Positions 1-9,901 of a stretch of DNA of 38,538 bases are shown here, piece by piece; position 1 is the stretch's first letter, and each line of letters starts with the position of its first letter. The notes under the pieces are model-generated. The model saw only the letters and a list, made by a program, of their open reading frames with translations, was not told where the DNA came from and made no database searches. Location of the stretch: contig NZ_KI912266.1 of the NCBI RefSeq assembly GCF_000235425.2, positions 6,677,241 through 6,715,778 on the forward strand, written 5' to 3'. Source of the stretch: Pseudofrankia saprophytica (GTDB lineage Bacteria; Actinomycetota; Actinomycetes; Frankiales; Frankiaceae). The position numbers and the translations under genes were made by a program.

Positions 1-204
1 GCGCCCGCCGGTGCCGCGTGCCGGTGCCGCGGGTTCCCGCCGGGCTCCGGCCAGGGCGGCGGGCCCGACGGCGGCGGCGCGGCCGGCCAGGGCACAGGAA
101 TGCCCCCGGTGTCACCGAGATCCTCCAGACCGATGTCGACGAATGCCGACGAGCCGGCTCCAGAGGAACCACCCAAGGAACTATCAATACGGCCGAGATC
201 CTGA
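1..204 (+). CDS. Possible 3' end of a gene entering from the left (partial, uncertain)
   Basis: Frame 1 is open from the first base to a TGA at 202-204. It encodes a Gly/Pro-rich stretch followed by an acidic, Pro-rich tail (NADEPAPEEPPKEL). Third codon positions are almost all G or C for the first 30 codons, which is typical of genes in this window but weak evidence in DNA this GC-rich. No domain is visible. It may equally be non-coding; the other two plus-strand frames are also open here. Confidence 0.2.
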   Translation, partial: APAGAACRCRGFPPGSGQGGGPDGGGAAGQGTGMPPVSPRSSRPMSTNADEPAPEEPPKELSIRPRS

Positions 205-464
205 AGACCGTCATGGCCCAGATCCCGAAGACCGTTATCTACAGCGGAGTACTGGTTGGATTCCACATCCGTGTAGATTTGATCTCGAGCCGCATTTTGC
301 CCGGCGGGCCCCTCCCCTGGTTCGCGCATATTCGCCCCCACGCGCCGCTCTTCCAGTCGCCAGCCGTCAGCCCGATCGGCCGCCCCCGGCCAGCCCATTT
401 CATTGAGTTGATTCTGTGCGCAGAGGTTCCGCACAGACGGTTCACAGTAGCGGCACATGCGGTG

Positions 465-478
465 CGCACCCGGGTGCG
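465..478. repeat. 14-bp perfect palindrome
   Basis: CGCACCCGGGTGCG reads the same on both strands. It lies in the gene-poor left edge, about 270 bases beyond the end of the dehydratase gene. Its role is unknown; a chance palindrome is possible in such GC-rich DNA. Confidence 0.4.
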
Positions 479-632
479 GTGGACGGCGATTCGAGGACGT
501 CACCCGGAGTTAACAGAAACGCGAAGAGGCGATCTGGCGGCCAACACGAAGCGTCGTTAGTCGACCACGTAGCCAACAGATTCCTCACCCAAAGTGAAGA
601 ACCTGGCACACAAAGCGGCAACGAAGAGTCCA

Positions 633-652
633 CCGTCGGCCATGACCGACGG
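633..652. repeat. 20-bp near-palindrome downstream of the dehydratase
   Basis: Arms CCGTCGG (633-639) and CCGACGG (646-652) pair perfectly around a six-base centre. It lies about 95 bases beyond the stop of the minus-strand gene at 748-1068, so it could be a weak terminator for that gene or a protein-binding site. No U-tract follows on the minus strand. Confidence 0.35.
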
Positions 653-747
653 GCATCACCGTTCGTCCACCAGCGATCCCTTGGCCGGCGGCGAATCGCC
701 CGGTCGAATCCTCGCCCTCCCCGAGACGGGGCGTAGCGATGGAATCG

Positions 748-1068
748 TCAGGAGGCGCCGTCGGCGGCGGTCAGCTCGTCGACGAGACCGTCGATCAGCC
801 GGGCCTGCTCCAGGTCGAGGAAGGTGACGCCGCCGGCGTCATGGGTCGCGAGCGCGAACGTGACCCGCCGCCAACGGATGTCGATGTCCGGGTGGTGGTT
901 CATGCCCTCGGCCACCTCGGCGACCTGCCGGACCAGCTCGACGCCGGCGAGGAAGGTCGGCGCCGTCACCGTGCGGCGGATCGCCCCGTCCACCAGCGAC
1001 CAGGCGGGCAGCCCCCGCAGCCCTTCGGCGATCTGCTCGGCGGACAGCGCGTCGGGAACGTCGGCCAT
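748..1068 (-). CDS. Pterin-4a-carbinolamine dehydratase
   Basis: A 106-residue protein of the PCD/DCoH family, which dehydrates 4a-hydroxytetrahydrobiopterin during recycling of the pterin cofactor of aromatic amino acid hydroxylases; in bacteria lacking such a hydroxylase its role is less clear. The family signature is present: NHHPDIDIRW at residues 57-66 supplies the two active-site histidines, TH at 75-76 the third, and GGVTFLD follows at 79-85. Length is normal for the family. The ATG at 1066-1068 is preceded six bases upstream by GAGGAG, which decides the start although the frame stays open further up. The gene is 144 bases downstream of the LCP gene on the same strand. No partner hydroxylase is visible in the window, so function rests on the motif alone. 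Confidence 0.9.
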   Translation of the reverse strand: MADVPDALSAEQIAEGLRGLPAWSLVDGAIRRTVTAPTFLAGVELVRQVAEVAEGMNHHPDIDIRWRRVTFALATHDAGGVTFLDLEQARLIDGLVDELTAADGAS

Positions 1069-1212
1069 CGCGGACTCCTCCCGCTGACACCCGGAATGGC
1101 GACCTGGAACGGGTCTCGGGACCCCAGGACTGCGCCGTAGGTGCGCGACCACAAGGTACGCCAGGACCCGGCGCGCGGACCGGCCATCGGCGCGTCGGCC
1201 CGAGCCGGCCCA

Positions 1213-2676
1213 CTACTTGATGCAGCGCCCGGTGGCCGAGACCGGCGCCTGGGTGTAGTACGGCGTGGGCGCCGCCGTGGCGCCGCTGGACGACCCGCCC
1301 GTCGCGGCGGCGATGACGGTCGTGTCGCCGTCGGCGATGTCCTGCCCGACGACCAGGGTGATCCCGCCGGCGGCGGCCCCGCCCGCGCTCGTGTCGGCCG
1401 TGGCACTCGCGGCCGCGCTCGCCGGGAGCTCGGCCGGCACGGCCTGAGCGCCGGGGATGTCCGCGAGCAGCCGGCTGCCGGCGGCGGCGTCGGCCGCGGG
1501 ATAACGGATCTCGGTGCGGGCCAGGTCCCGGCTGTCGGCGGTGTCGACCTTGACCACCTGATACCCGGCCGCGCGCAGCTTGCTCGCCACCGTCGAGGCC
1601 GCCCCGGCCTTGCGGCTGCCGTTCAGGACGGTCACCTGGACCTGGCTCGGAGCCAGCGTCGGGCTGGCGGCGGGAGTCGGGGTCGGTGGCTCGCCGCCCG
1701 CGGCGGTGTCGCTCTCGGCGACGATCTGATGGAAGAAGCCGCGCACCATCGCGGGGTCGTAGAGCGCGTAGTAGGCCTGCCCGTTGCCTCCGGTCGCGCC
1801 GGACAGCGGGATCGTCGTGAACTGCACCTGGCCGGTGCTCAGTCCCTGCATCCGCTCGGCCAGCGCCCTCAGATCCGTCAGATCGGTCTCCGAGTCGACC
1901 ACCATCGAGCTGGTGACGGCGTTCAGGAGGCCGGTGACCTTGCCCGGGCTGGTGAGCAGGCCGGTGCTCTTGGCCTTGCGGAAGACGGCGGCGAGGAAGG
2001 CCTGCTGGCGCTGGATCCGGGAGTAGTCGCCGTTGGCGAAGCCGTGCCGCTGGCGGACGAAGGCGAGGGCGTTGTCGCCCGTCAGCACGTTCGTCCCCTC
2101 CTGGCCGACGAACCCGGACATCGGGTCGTTGAGGTTGGTCGACCGGTGGCCGTTCTCGGACACGTACTCACTGAAGCGGTCCTTGACCAGGCAGACCTCG
2201 ACGCCACCGAGCACGGTGCTCATCTGCCGGAAGCCGTTGAAGTCGATCTCCGCGAAGTGGTCGATCCGCAGGTCGCTGATGTTCTCCAGGGTGCGCAGCA
2301 GCAGCGCGGGCCCGCCGAGGTTGAACGCCGTGTTGACCCGGTCCTTGCGCGCGGAGTGGCGCTTGCCCTTGGAGTCGGTGTAGGCCGGGATGGTCACCTT
2401 CAGGTCACGCGGGATGGAGACCAGCGTCGTCTTCCCGTTCGACCCGAGGTAGGCGATCATCATCGTGTCCGAGCGGGCGCCGCCGACCTCGGCCGCGTCC
2501 GAGCCGGTCCGCACGTCCGAGCCGACCAGGAGCCAGACCTCGTTGCCATGCGCGACCCGCGGCGGGCGGGTGCCCTCGACGTCGCCGTCGCTCAGGTCGG
2601 TCCTGTCCACCCGCGAGTCGTAGTACTTCGTCGCGCCGTAGCCGAGACCGATGACGAGGAACAACGCGCAGGACAC
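1213..2676 (-). CDS. LCP-family (LytR-CpsA-Psr) cell-wall ligase with C-terminal LytR_C domain
   Basis: A membrane-anchored, extracytoplasmic phosphotransferase type that attaches arabinogalactan, teichoic acid or similar polymers to peptidoglycan. LCP hallmarks: GSDVRTG near residue 52, RSDTMMI near 67, IPRDLKV near 87, DFNGF near 144, and the arginine-rich GDYSRIQRQQ near 216. After a Pro/Thr linker a LytR_C domain begins at VQVTVLNGSRKAGA (about 345). The tail is Ala/Ser/Thr-rich and ends in Lys. The start given (GTG, 2674-2676) is the only ATG, GTG or TTG I find in the frame, but it cuts the signal-anchor helix in half. The frame stays open upstream to 3189 and supplies RRRR plus the other half of the helix (GLFGALFLGLAAIV). 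The true N-terminus is therefore probably longer; see the next entry. No obvious terminator was found beyond the stop. Confidence 0.85.
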   Translation of the reverse strand: MSCALFLVIGLGYGATKYYDSRVDRTDLSDGDVEGTRPPRVAHGNEVWLLVGSDVRTGSDAAEVGGARSDTMMIAYLGSNGKTTLVSIPRDLKVTIPAYTDSKGKRHSARKDRVNTAFNLGGPALLLRTLENISDLRIDHFAEIDFNGFRQMSTVLGGVEVCLVKDRFSEYVSENGHRSTNLNDPMSGFVGQEGTNVLTGDNALAFVRQRHGFANGDYSRIQRQQAFLAAVFRKAKSTGLLTSPGKVTGLLNAVTSSMVVDSETDLTDLRALAERMQGLSTGQVQFTTIPLSGATGGNGQAYYALYDPAMVRGFFHQIVAESDTAAGGEPPTPTPAASPTLAPSQVQVTVLNGSRKAGAASTVASKLRAAGYQVVKVDTADSRDLARTEIRYPAADAAAGSRLLADIPGAQAVPAELPASAAASATADTSAGGAAAGGITLVVGQDIADGDTTVIAAATGGSSSGATAAPTPYYTQAPVSATGRCIK

Positions 2677-3189
2677 GATCGCCGCGAGCCCGAGGAAGAG
2701 CGCTCCGAACAGCCCGCGGCGGCGGCGCTCGTCGTTCGGCCCGCGGGGGCTCAGCCCAGGCGGAAGGTCCGAGTCGTCGCCGCCGTCGCCAGCGCCGGTC
2801 TCGGCTTCGTGGTCCGGCCCGGCGCCCGGGCCCTCGGGCGCCGCGCCCGCGTCGTCGGCGAGGGCAGGCTCGTCGGCCAGGCCGACACCCTCGGCGCCAG
2901 CCGTGGCGACGGCGACGGCGACGGCGCCCGCGCCCGCAGCGTGGGCATCGGCCGCGACCGGCTCCGCGACCGCGGCGGGCCTGGCGAGCAGGTCCGGCCG
3001 GGTGGACGCGCCGCGCGCTGACCTGGAGCCGCCCTGGGCTAGGCCGCGGCGCGGGCGTGGGAGGGCGGTCGTGGCCGGCGCGTCGACGGGGATGTTCGCA
3101 CGTCTTGGAATCGGCCGTCGCGGCCGGCTCCTGGTACCCTTCGGGAGCCGCCGGCCAGGCGCGGAAGCCGCGCAGGTGGCGAGAGCCGC
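2677..3189 (-). other. Open in-frame extension upstream of the LCP gene, lacking a normal start codon
   Basis: The LCP frame is open from the stop at 3190-3192 down to the GTG at 2676. It encodes an Ala/Pro/Gly/Asp-rich cytoplasmic-type segment, then NDERRRR, then a hydrophobic run that completes the membrane helix. Codon use looks coding (nearly all G/C third positions, acidic low-complexity sequence typical of actinobacterial LCP N-termini). I find no in-frame ATG, GTG or TTG in the 171 codons; only CTG codons (for example at 2991, 2880 and 2754) are present, none with a clear ribosome binding site. A rare start codon or a sequencing indel near the start would explain this. From 2905 to 2925 there is a short GAC-GGC hexamer repeat. 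Confidence 0.5.
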
Positions 3190-3603
3190 TCATGGGCGAG
3201 GGAAGCCCCTCCTGGGGGCGGGGGCGCGGCACCGGCGGCCTCGGACACCATCGGCCAGGCCCGCCGCCGCGGCGTCAGGCGCGACTCGCCCGTCCCTGGC
3301 CCCGGGCGACCCATCGGACCGAGCAGTCGCCACTGGCGGGATCCAGCCTCCGAGCCGCAGGGTGCCGCCGGGGGCGCGGCCGTGGGAGCGGCTCGCGCGG
3401 CCATGGGCGACGGATGAATTCGCTCGACGTTCGTAAGTCGCTCAACACGACTACAACGCGACTGTACCGACTGTAGCCGCCGGTGAAACGTCCCAAACGG
3501 GAACAGCCCGGTCGTGCCCTGTGCCCGCAGGGGGCTGGCGGGCTGCCCCACCTGGAGACAGCGCACCGACCACCCGACGGAGAGTGACCGGATCGTTCCG
3601 GCG

Positions 3604-3644
3604 GGCGGCGGCGGGCGGCCGGTGGCCGGGCGCCCGCCGCCGCC
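3604..3644 (-). terminator. Probable terminator of sdhCAB
   Basis: A perfect 14-bp inverted repeat (arms 3604-3617 and 3631-3644, loop 13 bases, arms made of GGC/GCC repeats) starts 20 bases beyond the sdhB stop. There is no U-tract, as is common in actinobacteria. The rest of 3190-3603 holds no gene I can support; it should contain the LCP promoter, but I see no clear -10 box. Confidence 0.65.
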
Positions 3645-3663
3645 GCGGGTACTGGCGGGAGTA

Positions 3664-4409
3664 CTAGCGGCGACGCCCCAGCGAGGCGCGCAGGTACTCC
3701 TTGTTGAGCCGGGCGATGCTCGCCTGCGGGATGCCCTTCGGGCAGGCGTTGGTGCACTCTCCGGTGTTGGTGCAGCCGCCGAAGCCCTCGACGTCCATCT
3801 GCTCGACCATGCTCACGACCCGGGACTCACGCTCCGGCTGGCCCTGCGGCAGCACGTTGAGGTGCGAGACCTTGGCCGAGACGAACAGCATCGACGAGCC
3901 GTTGGGGCAGGCGGCGACGCAGGCGCCGCAGCCGATGCACTCGGCGTTCTCGAATGCGAGGTCCGCGTCCGGCTTCGGCACCAGCTGGGTGTTCGCCTCG
4001 GGCGCGCTGCCGGTGGTGACGCTGACGTAGCCGCCTGCCTGGATGATCCGGTCGAACGCCGACCGGTCCACCATCAGGTCCTTGACCACCGGGAACGCCG
4101 CCGACCGCCACGGCTCGATGACGATGGTGTCGCCGTCGGAGAACGTGCGCATGTGCAGCTGGCAGGTGGTGGTCAGGGTCTGCGGACCGTGCGGCGCGCC
4201 GTTGACCACCATGCCGCAGGCGCCGCAGATGCCCTCGCGGCAGTCGTGGTCGAAGGTGACCGGGATGTCCCCGTCGAGGATGAGCTTCTCGTTGAGGACG
4301 TCGAGCATCTCCAGGAACGACATCTCGGGGCTGACGTCGTCCAGCACGTAGTCGACGAGCGTGCCCTTCGCGTCGGGACCGCTCTGCCGCCAGATGCGCA
4401 GGGTGAGTT

Positions 4410-4413
<4 letters not shown>
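3664..4413 (-). CDS. sdhB: Succinate dehydrogenase iron-sulfur subunit
   Basis: A 249-residue subunit that carries electrons from the flavoprotein to menaquinone in complex II at the inner face of the membrane. All three cluster sites are visible: the plant-type [2Fe-2S] ligands C58, C63, C66 and C84 ([10 protein letters not shown]), and the ferredoxin-type ligands C159, C162, C165 and C169 ([12 protein letters not shown]) and C214, C220 and C224 ([14 protein letters not shown]). The N-terminus is a short ferredoxin fold without a signal. ATG at 4411-4413 overlaps the sdhA stop by four bases (ATGA), indicating translational coupling. Gene order C-A-B with a single large cytochrome subunit is the Bacillus-type menaquinone enzyme. 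The sequence also resembles fumarate reductase B subunits, so direction of catalysis cannot be read from sequence alone. Confidence 0.95.
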
Positions 4414-6356
<1,943 letters not shown>

Positions 6357-6358
6357 GC

Positions 6359-7075
6359 TCAATCCACCAAACCGGCCATGACGGCGATCGGGACAGACAG
6401 GAAGCCGAGCGTGATCACGACGGCGAGGACCCCGGCGGTCGCCTTGTAGGCGGTGGCCCGGGTCGCGCTGGTGACGGCACCGAGGGTGCGCGCCGCGCTC
6501 CAGAAGCCGTGCGCGATGTGCAGGCAGAGGGCGAGCATCGCGACGATGTAGGCGAGCGCGATGTACCAGTGCGAGAAGTCCGCGACGACGTTGTCGTAGG
6601 CCTCGCCCTCGACCCCGTTCGGGTTCGCGACCAGCGCGGTCAGGTCGAGGATGTGGTAGATCACGAACAGGCCGATGATGATGCCGCCGAAGCGCATCGT
6701 GTTGGTGGCGTAGCTCGCGGTCGGGCGCAGCCGGTGGGCGTACTTCGCCGGGCGAGCCTTGAGGTCCCGCCTGCTCAGCTGGTAGGCGCTGATCGCGTGC
6801 AGCGCGATGGCGACCAGCAGCACGAAACGCTGGATCCAGAGGAACCAGGCGTTGTGCAGAACCGGGCTGCCGATCGTCCGCAGCCAGTGGGCATACGAGT
6901 CGAACTCGTCCCTTCCAAAGAAAATCTTGAGGTTGCCCGCCATATGGAGGATCAGGAAGAGCAACATGATGATGCCTGTGACGGCCATCACTGCCTTCTT
7001 GCCGATGTTCGACCGCCAGAGGGTCGTCACGGCCGAGGTGCGCCCTACCTGGGTCGCCGGAGTCGCTACTGCCAC
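6359..7075 (-). CDS. sdhC: Succinate dehydrogenase cytochrome b558-type membrane subunit
   Basis: A 238-residue membrane anchor of complex II that binds haem and reduces menaquinone. About five hydrophobic helices are visible (near 31-48, 80-98, 129-150, 170-190 and 213-235). Histidines suited to haem binding lie inside helices at H44 (LILHMAGN), H93 (ALHAISA), H141 (VIYHILDL) and H186/H189 (LHIAHGFW). One long subunit of this kind, rather than separate SdhC and SdhD, defines the Bacillus/actinobacterial type. The start is GTG at 7073-7075, leaving 83 bases to the divergent lysR start. No strong ribosome binding site precedes it, so a very short leader is possible. Confidence 0.93.
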   Translation of the reverse strand: MAVATPATQVGRTSAVTTLWRSNIGKKAVMAVTGIIMLLFLILHMAGNLKIFFGRDEFDSYAHWLRTIGSPVLHNAWFLWIQRFVLLVAIALHAISAYQLSRRDLKARPAKYAHRLRPTASYATNTMRFGGIIIGLFVIYHILDLTALVANPNGVEGEAYDNVVADFSHWYIALAYIVAMLALCLHIAHGFWSAARTLGAVTSATRATAYKATAGVLAVVITLGFLSVPIAVMAGLVD

Positions 7076-7134
7076 GAATGAGCAACGTACGGACCGTCAA
7101 GCCCCCGGTCCAAGACATGAAAGTGCTCGTGTCA

Positions 7135-7149
7135 ATAGTCGAGGACTAT
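7135..7149. promoter_or_regulatory. LysR-type T-N11-A palindromic site between sdhC and lysR
   Basis: ATAGTC-GAG-GACTAT is a perfect six-plus-six inverted repeat with a T-N11-A core, the classic binding motif of LysR-type regulators. It lies 10 bases before the chosen lysR GTG and about 60 bases before the sdhC start, where a regulator could control both directions. Binding by the adjacent LysR protein is inferred from position and motif. Confidence 0.65.
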
Positions 7150-7158
7150 CGTCTGGGC

Positions 7159-8187
7159 GTGCAGTTGCATCAGCTCGCTTACTTCGTCGCTGTGGCCGAG
7201 ACAAAACACTTCACCAGGGCCGCTACACGCGTTCACGTAGCCCAGCCGTCACTGTCCGCACAGATCCGGGCGTTGGAGACCGAGCTTGGAAGCCCGCTGT
7301 TCAACCGGGCTAGGGGGAATATCACACTGACCGCGGCCGGCGAGGCGCTGCTACCGCTGGCCCGGCGGATCCTCGCCGATACCGACACCGCCCGCCGCGA
7401 GGTCCAGGAGCTGACCGACCTGCGCCGCGGGAAGGTCCGCGTCGGCGCCACCCCGAGCCTGTGCACCGGGATGCTGCCCGAGGTGCTGCGGTTGTTCCGC
7501 CAGCGCTACCCAGGCATCCAGCTGCTCGTCGAGGAGGGCGGCTCGCGCGACCTGGTCGGCGAGCTCGCCGTCGGCGCGCTCGACCTCGCGCTGATCATCC
7601 TTCCGTTGCAGGGCAGCGACCCGGCGCTGGCGACGACGCCGCTGCTGCGGGAGGACCTCGTCGTCATCTCCTCCCCCGACGGCCCGCCGCCGGTGCGGGG
7701 TGCCCTGATGGCGGTGGGCGATCTGCGCGACCGGCCGATGGTGATGTTCCGCCGGGGCTACGACCTGCGTGACTTCACGGTGGGCGCGTGCCGGGCGGCC
7801 GGGTTCGAGCCACGGTTCGCCGTCGAGGGCGGGGAGATGGACGCCGTGTGCGGGTTCGTGATGGCCGGTCTCGGGATCGCCGTCATCCCGAGCATGGTGG
7901 CCTTCCGCCAGCCGCTGCGGACGACGCCGTTCGCCCCGCCCGGCCTACACCGCACGATCGGCCTGGCGCACCGGCGCGACGTCGAGCCGCCGCGGGCAGC
8001 CCGCGAGCTGCGCGCGACCCTCGTCGACTTCGTCGCCAACGCCGCCGCGGCCGACATGCTCCCCCCGGGCGTCCGCCCGGCCCCGAACATCCATCGCGGG
8101 GCCGCGGCGGTCGACCTGGTCCCCGAGGTGGTCGGCGGCCCGTCGGACGCCCTCGGACACGCGGGCCCTGACCAGGACCGCCACTAG
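7159..8187 (+). CDS. LysR-family transcriptional regulator, divergent from sdhCAB
   Basis: A 342-residue regulator. The N-terminal winged helix-turn-helix is clear (QLHQLAYFVAVAETKHFTR, then RVHVAQPSLSAQIRALE). A periplasmic-binding-protein-like effector domain follows from about residue 90. The GTG at 7159-7161 gives the standard LysR N-terminus; an ATG at 7078 in the same frame would add 27 residues that do not resemble the family and would swallow the operator. The C-terminal 30 residues after the effector domain are Pro/Ala/Gly-rich. It is divergent from sdhC and so a likely regulator of complex II in response to a small acid, but the effector is unknown. Its TAG stop overlaps the convergent clamp-gene TAG within a shared CTAG (8184-8187). 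Confidence 0.9.
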   Translation: MQLHQLAYFVAVAETKHFTRAATRVHVAQPSLSAQIRALETELGSPLFNRARGNITLTAAGEALLPLARRILADTDTARREVQELTDLRRGKVRVGATPSLCTGMLPEVLRLFRQRYPGIQLLVEEGGSRDLVGELAVGALDLALIILPLQGSDPALATTPLLREDLVVISSPDGPPPVRGALMAVGDLRDRPMVMFRRGYDLRDFTVGACRAAGFEPRFAVEGGEMDAVCGFVMAGLGIAVIPSMVAFRQPLRTTPFAPPGLHRTIGLAHRRDVEPPRAARELRATLVDFVANAAAADMLPPGVRPAPNIHRGAAAVDLVPEVVGGPSDALGHAGPDQDRH

Positions 8188-9365
8188 CCAGGATCGCCGC
8201 TGCGGACGACCGGCATGAGGACGTAGCGGAAGCCGTCGTCGTCCTTGCCGGTGAGGATGGCCGGCGAGCTGGCTGCCTCGGCCGGGTCGGTGGAGGCGAA
8301 GCCGATCGTCACCTCGTCGCCGTCGATCGCGCCCAGCCCGTCCAGCAGGTACCCGGGGTTGTACCAGGCCACCAGGTCGGGTCCGTAGTAGTCGATCGGC
8401 ACCGAGTCGGTGGCCGAGGCGAGGCCCAGCGGGCCGGAGTCGGTCTCGGCCGTGGTGCCCGCGTCGGGGCCGACGTCGGCGGTGAGGGTGCCCCCCGAGA
8501 GCGTGACGCGCACGACCGGGCCGGTGCGCGGCGCGACGACGGACACCCGGCGGATCGCGGCGGCCAACGGAGCGATCTGGGCGCTCGCGACCAGTGGGAC
8601 CGAGTCGGGGAACAGCCGCCGGTAGTGCGGGAACGCGCCCTCGACGAGCCGGACCACCACCCGGCGCGACCCGGTCGACAACCCGAACCGCGGGCCGCTG
8701 TCGTCGTCGGCGCCGAGGCCGAGCGCGAGCCGGGAGGCCGCGGTGGGGATGCGGACGAGATCGGAGAGGATCCGGGCGGGCACGTGCGCCACCGCCTCGG
8801 GCGCCCGTACCGACGGCTGCCACGGGATCGCGCGCACCGCGAGGCGGTAGCGGTCGGTGGCGACCAGCGTGAGGCCCCGACCGGTGAGCTCGAGGCGCAG
8901 TGCCGTGAGCACCGGGAACGTCTCGTCCCTGGCCGCCGCCGGGGCGACCTGGCTGACGGCGGCGGCGAAACCAAGCGTGTCCACCTGGCCGACCGGAGGG
9001 GGGAACGCGGGCAGCGCCGGGTAGTCGTCCAGCGGCAGGGTCGGCACCCGGTAGTGGGCGCCGGCGGCGCGGACCAGCAACCAGCCCTCGTCGACGGTGA
9101 GCCGCACCGACTCGTCGGGCAGGCTGCGCACGATCTCGGCGACCAGCCGGCCGGGCAGCAGCGCCCTTCCGGGCACCGCCGCGGCCACGTCGACGGTCGC
9201 GGTCACGGCCACCTGGTAGTCGAACGCGGACAGCGTCAGCTGGTCCGCGGCGTCCACCAGCAGGCCGCCGCCCACCGCCGACCCGGGCGCCGTCCGCGCC
9301 GGCAGATGGCGCGCCACCCAGCCGGCGGCCTCCGCGAACTCCGCGCGCGGCACCGTCAGCCTCAC
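8184..9365 (-). CDS. DNA polymerase III beta sliding clamp paralogue
   Basis: A 393-residue DnaN-family protein. The three repeated clamp domains can be followed: the first from MRLTVPRAEFAEAAGW, the second with FPVLTALRLELTGRGLTLVATDRYRLA at about 144-170, the third ending in GFRYVLMPVV, which matches the clamp C-terminus around the peptide-binding pocket. Length is slightly over the usual 365-380. The gene is not in a replication-origin context (no dnaA, recF or gyrB nearby), so it is probably a second clamp beside the housekeeping copy; this is inference because the rest of the genome is not visible. The start is GTG at 9363-9365 with GAGG eight bases upstream, both embedded in a 14-bp tandem repeat. 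It is convergent with lysR. Confidence 0.88.
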   Translation of the reverse strand: MRLTVPRAEFAEAAGWVARHLPARTAPGSAVGGGLLVDAADQLTLSAFDYQVAVTATVDVAAAVPGRALLPGRLVAEIVRSLPDESVRLTVDEGWLLVRAAGAHYRVPTLPLDDYPALPAFPPPVGQVDTLGFAAAVSQVAPAAARDETFPVLTALRLELTGRGLTLVATDRYRLAVRAIPWQPSVRAPEAVAHVPARILSDLVRIPTAASRLALGLGADDDSGPRFGLSTGSRRVVVRLVEGAFPHYRRLFPDSVPLVASAQIAPLAAAIRRVSVVAPRTGPVVRVTLSGGTLTADVGPDAGTTAETDSGPLGLASATDSVPIDYYGPDLVAWYNPGYLLDGLGAIDGDEVTIGFASTDPAEAASSPAILTGKDDDGFRYVLMPVVRSGDPG

Positions 9366-9473
9366 GACGTCAACCTCACGACGTCATCCTCATGGTGCCG
9401 TCCTCACGCTGCCATCCTCACCGGGCTGTCATCACGACTGGGCTGTCATCACGCAGCCAACCTCAGAGCGGCC
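9359..9473. repeat. Degenerate 14-bp tandem repeat spanning the clamp start codon
   Basis: Eight units with a period of 14 bases: 9359-9372, 9373-9386, 9387-9400, 9401-9414, 9415-9428, 9429-9442, then after three extra bases 9446-9459 and 9460-9473. Plus-strand consensus is roughly YCCTCACGACGTCA; the first two units differ at one base only and later ones decay. On the minus strand each good unit contains GTCGTGAGG, so the real ribosome binding site (GAGG) and the GTG start come from neighbouring copies. Confidence 0.75.
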
Positions 9474-9901
9474 GCCGTCAAGCTGACCGTCATGGTGAAA
9501 TTCTGACGCGTCACGAGCCGATTTCCCGGTATATCGCCCGTGTCGCCGGCAGTACACGGTGACCACGCTGCGCCACCGCGCTCACCTCGCTCACCCAGCG
9601 CGCTCCCACCACGCCCGCCAGAGCGGTGGATCCGCACTCGCGGCCTCGGCCGTCGCTCGCCGGGAGCCCACCGAGAGCAGCCGGAGGCGACGGAACGCGG
9701 GCCGACGACCGCCGACCGACGATCGGGAACGGTCGCCATCGAAGGCTCTGATCGTGGTCCCCCCGATCGACCAGTTCCACTCCTCAATCACAGCGTGGAA
9801 GCTGACAGAAGCCAAAGGACTACCACCAGAGACCCACTTGACGGCCCTCTGCCATCACGATCCCAACAGATCCGCACCGCGATGGCGCGATTCGGGCCAT
9901 T
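9474..9901. other. Intergenic stretch between the clamp gene and the binding lipoprotein
   Basis: No gene supported. The sequence is divergent-promoter territory for the clamp gene (minus) and the binding lipoprotein (plus). A locally AT-richer segment (around 9500-9535, with GGTATATCG) could hold the clamp promoter, but I cannot define boxes with confidence. Confidence 0.4.

Larger units (their letters stand above)
1..747. other. Left-edge stretch without a convincing gene
   Basis: No frame here has a recognisable domain or a convincing start with ribosome binding site. The first 100 bases are extremely GC-rich and could be the tail of a gene entering from the left (see 1-204). Three loose copies of an AGATCC-N3-AGACCG motif occur near 118, 196 and 220. 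Two palindromes (465-478 and 633-652) are listed separately. From about 205 to 747 I see only non-coding sequence. Confidence 0.6.

Noticed and set aside
2405-3232. An overlapping minus-strand frame starting upstream of the LCP gene with a candidate ATG at 3193
   Set aside because: Its product is Arg/Pro-rich and does not join the LCP frame; the LCP frame itself has the better N-terminal sequence.
7078-7158. An upstream ATG that would extend the LysR protein by 27 residues
   Set aside because: The extension does not resemble the family N-terminus and would place the T-N11-A operator inside the coding region.
9359-9473. The 14-bp repeats considered as a CRISPR array
   Set aside because: Units are head to tail without spacers, and the unit is far too short.
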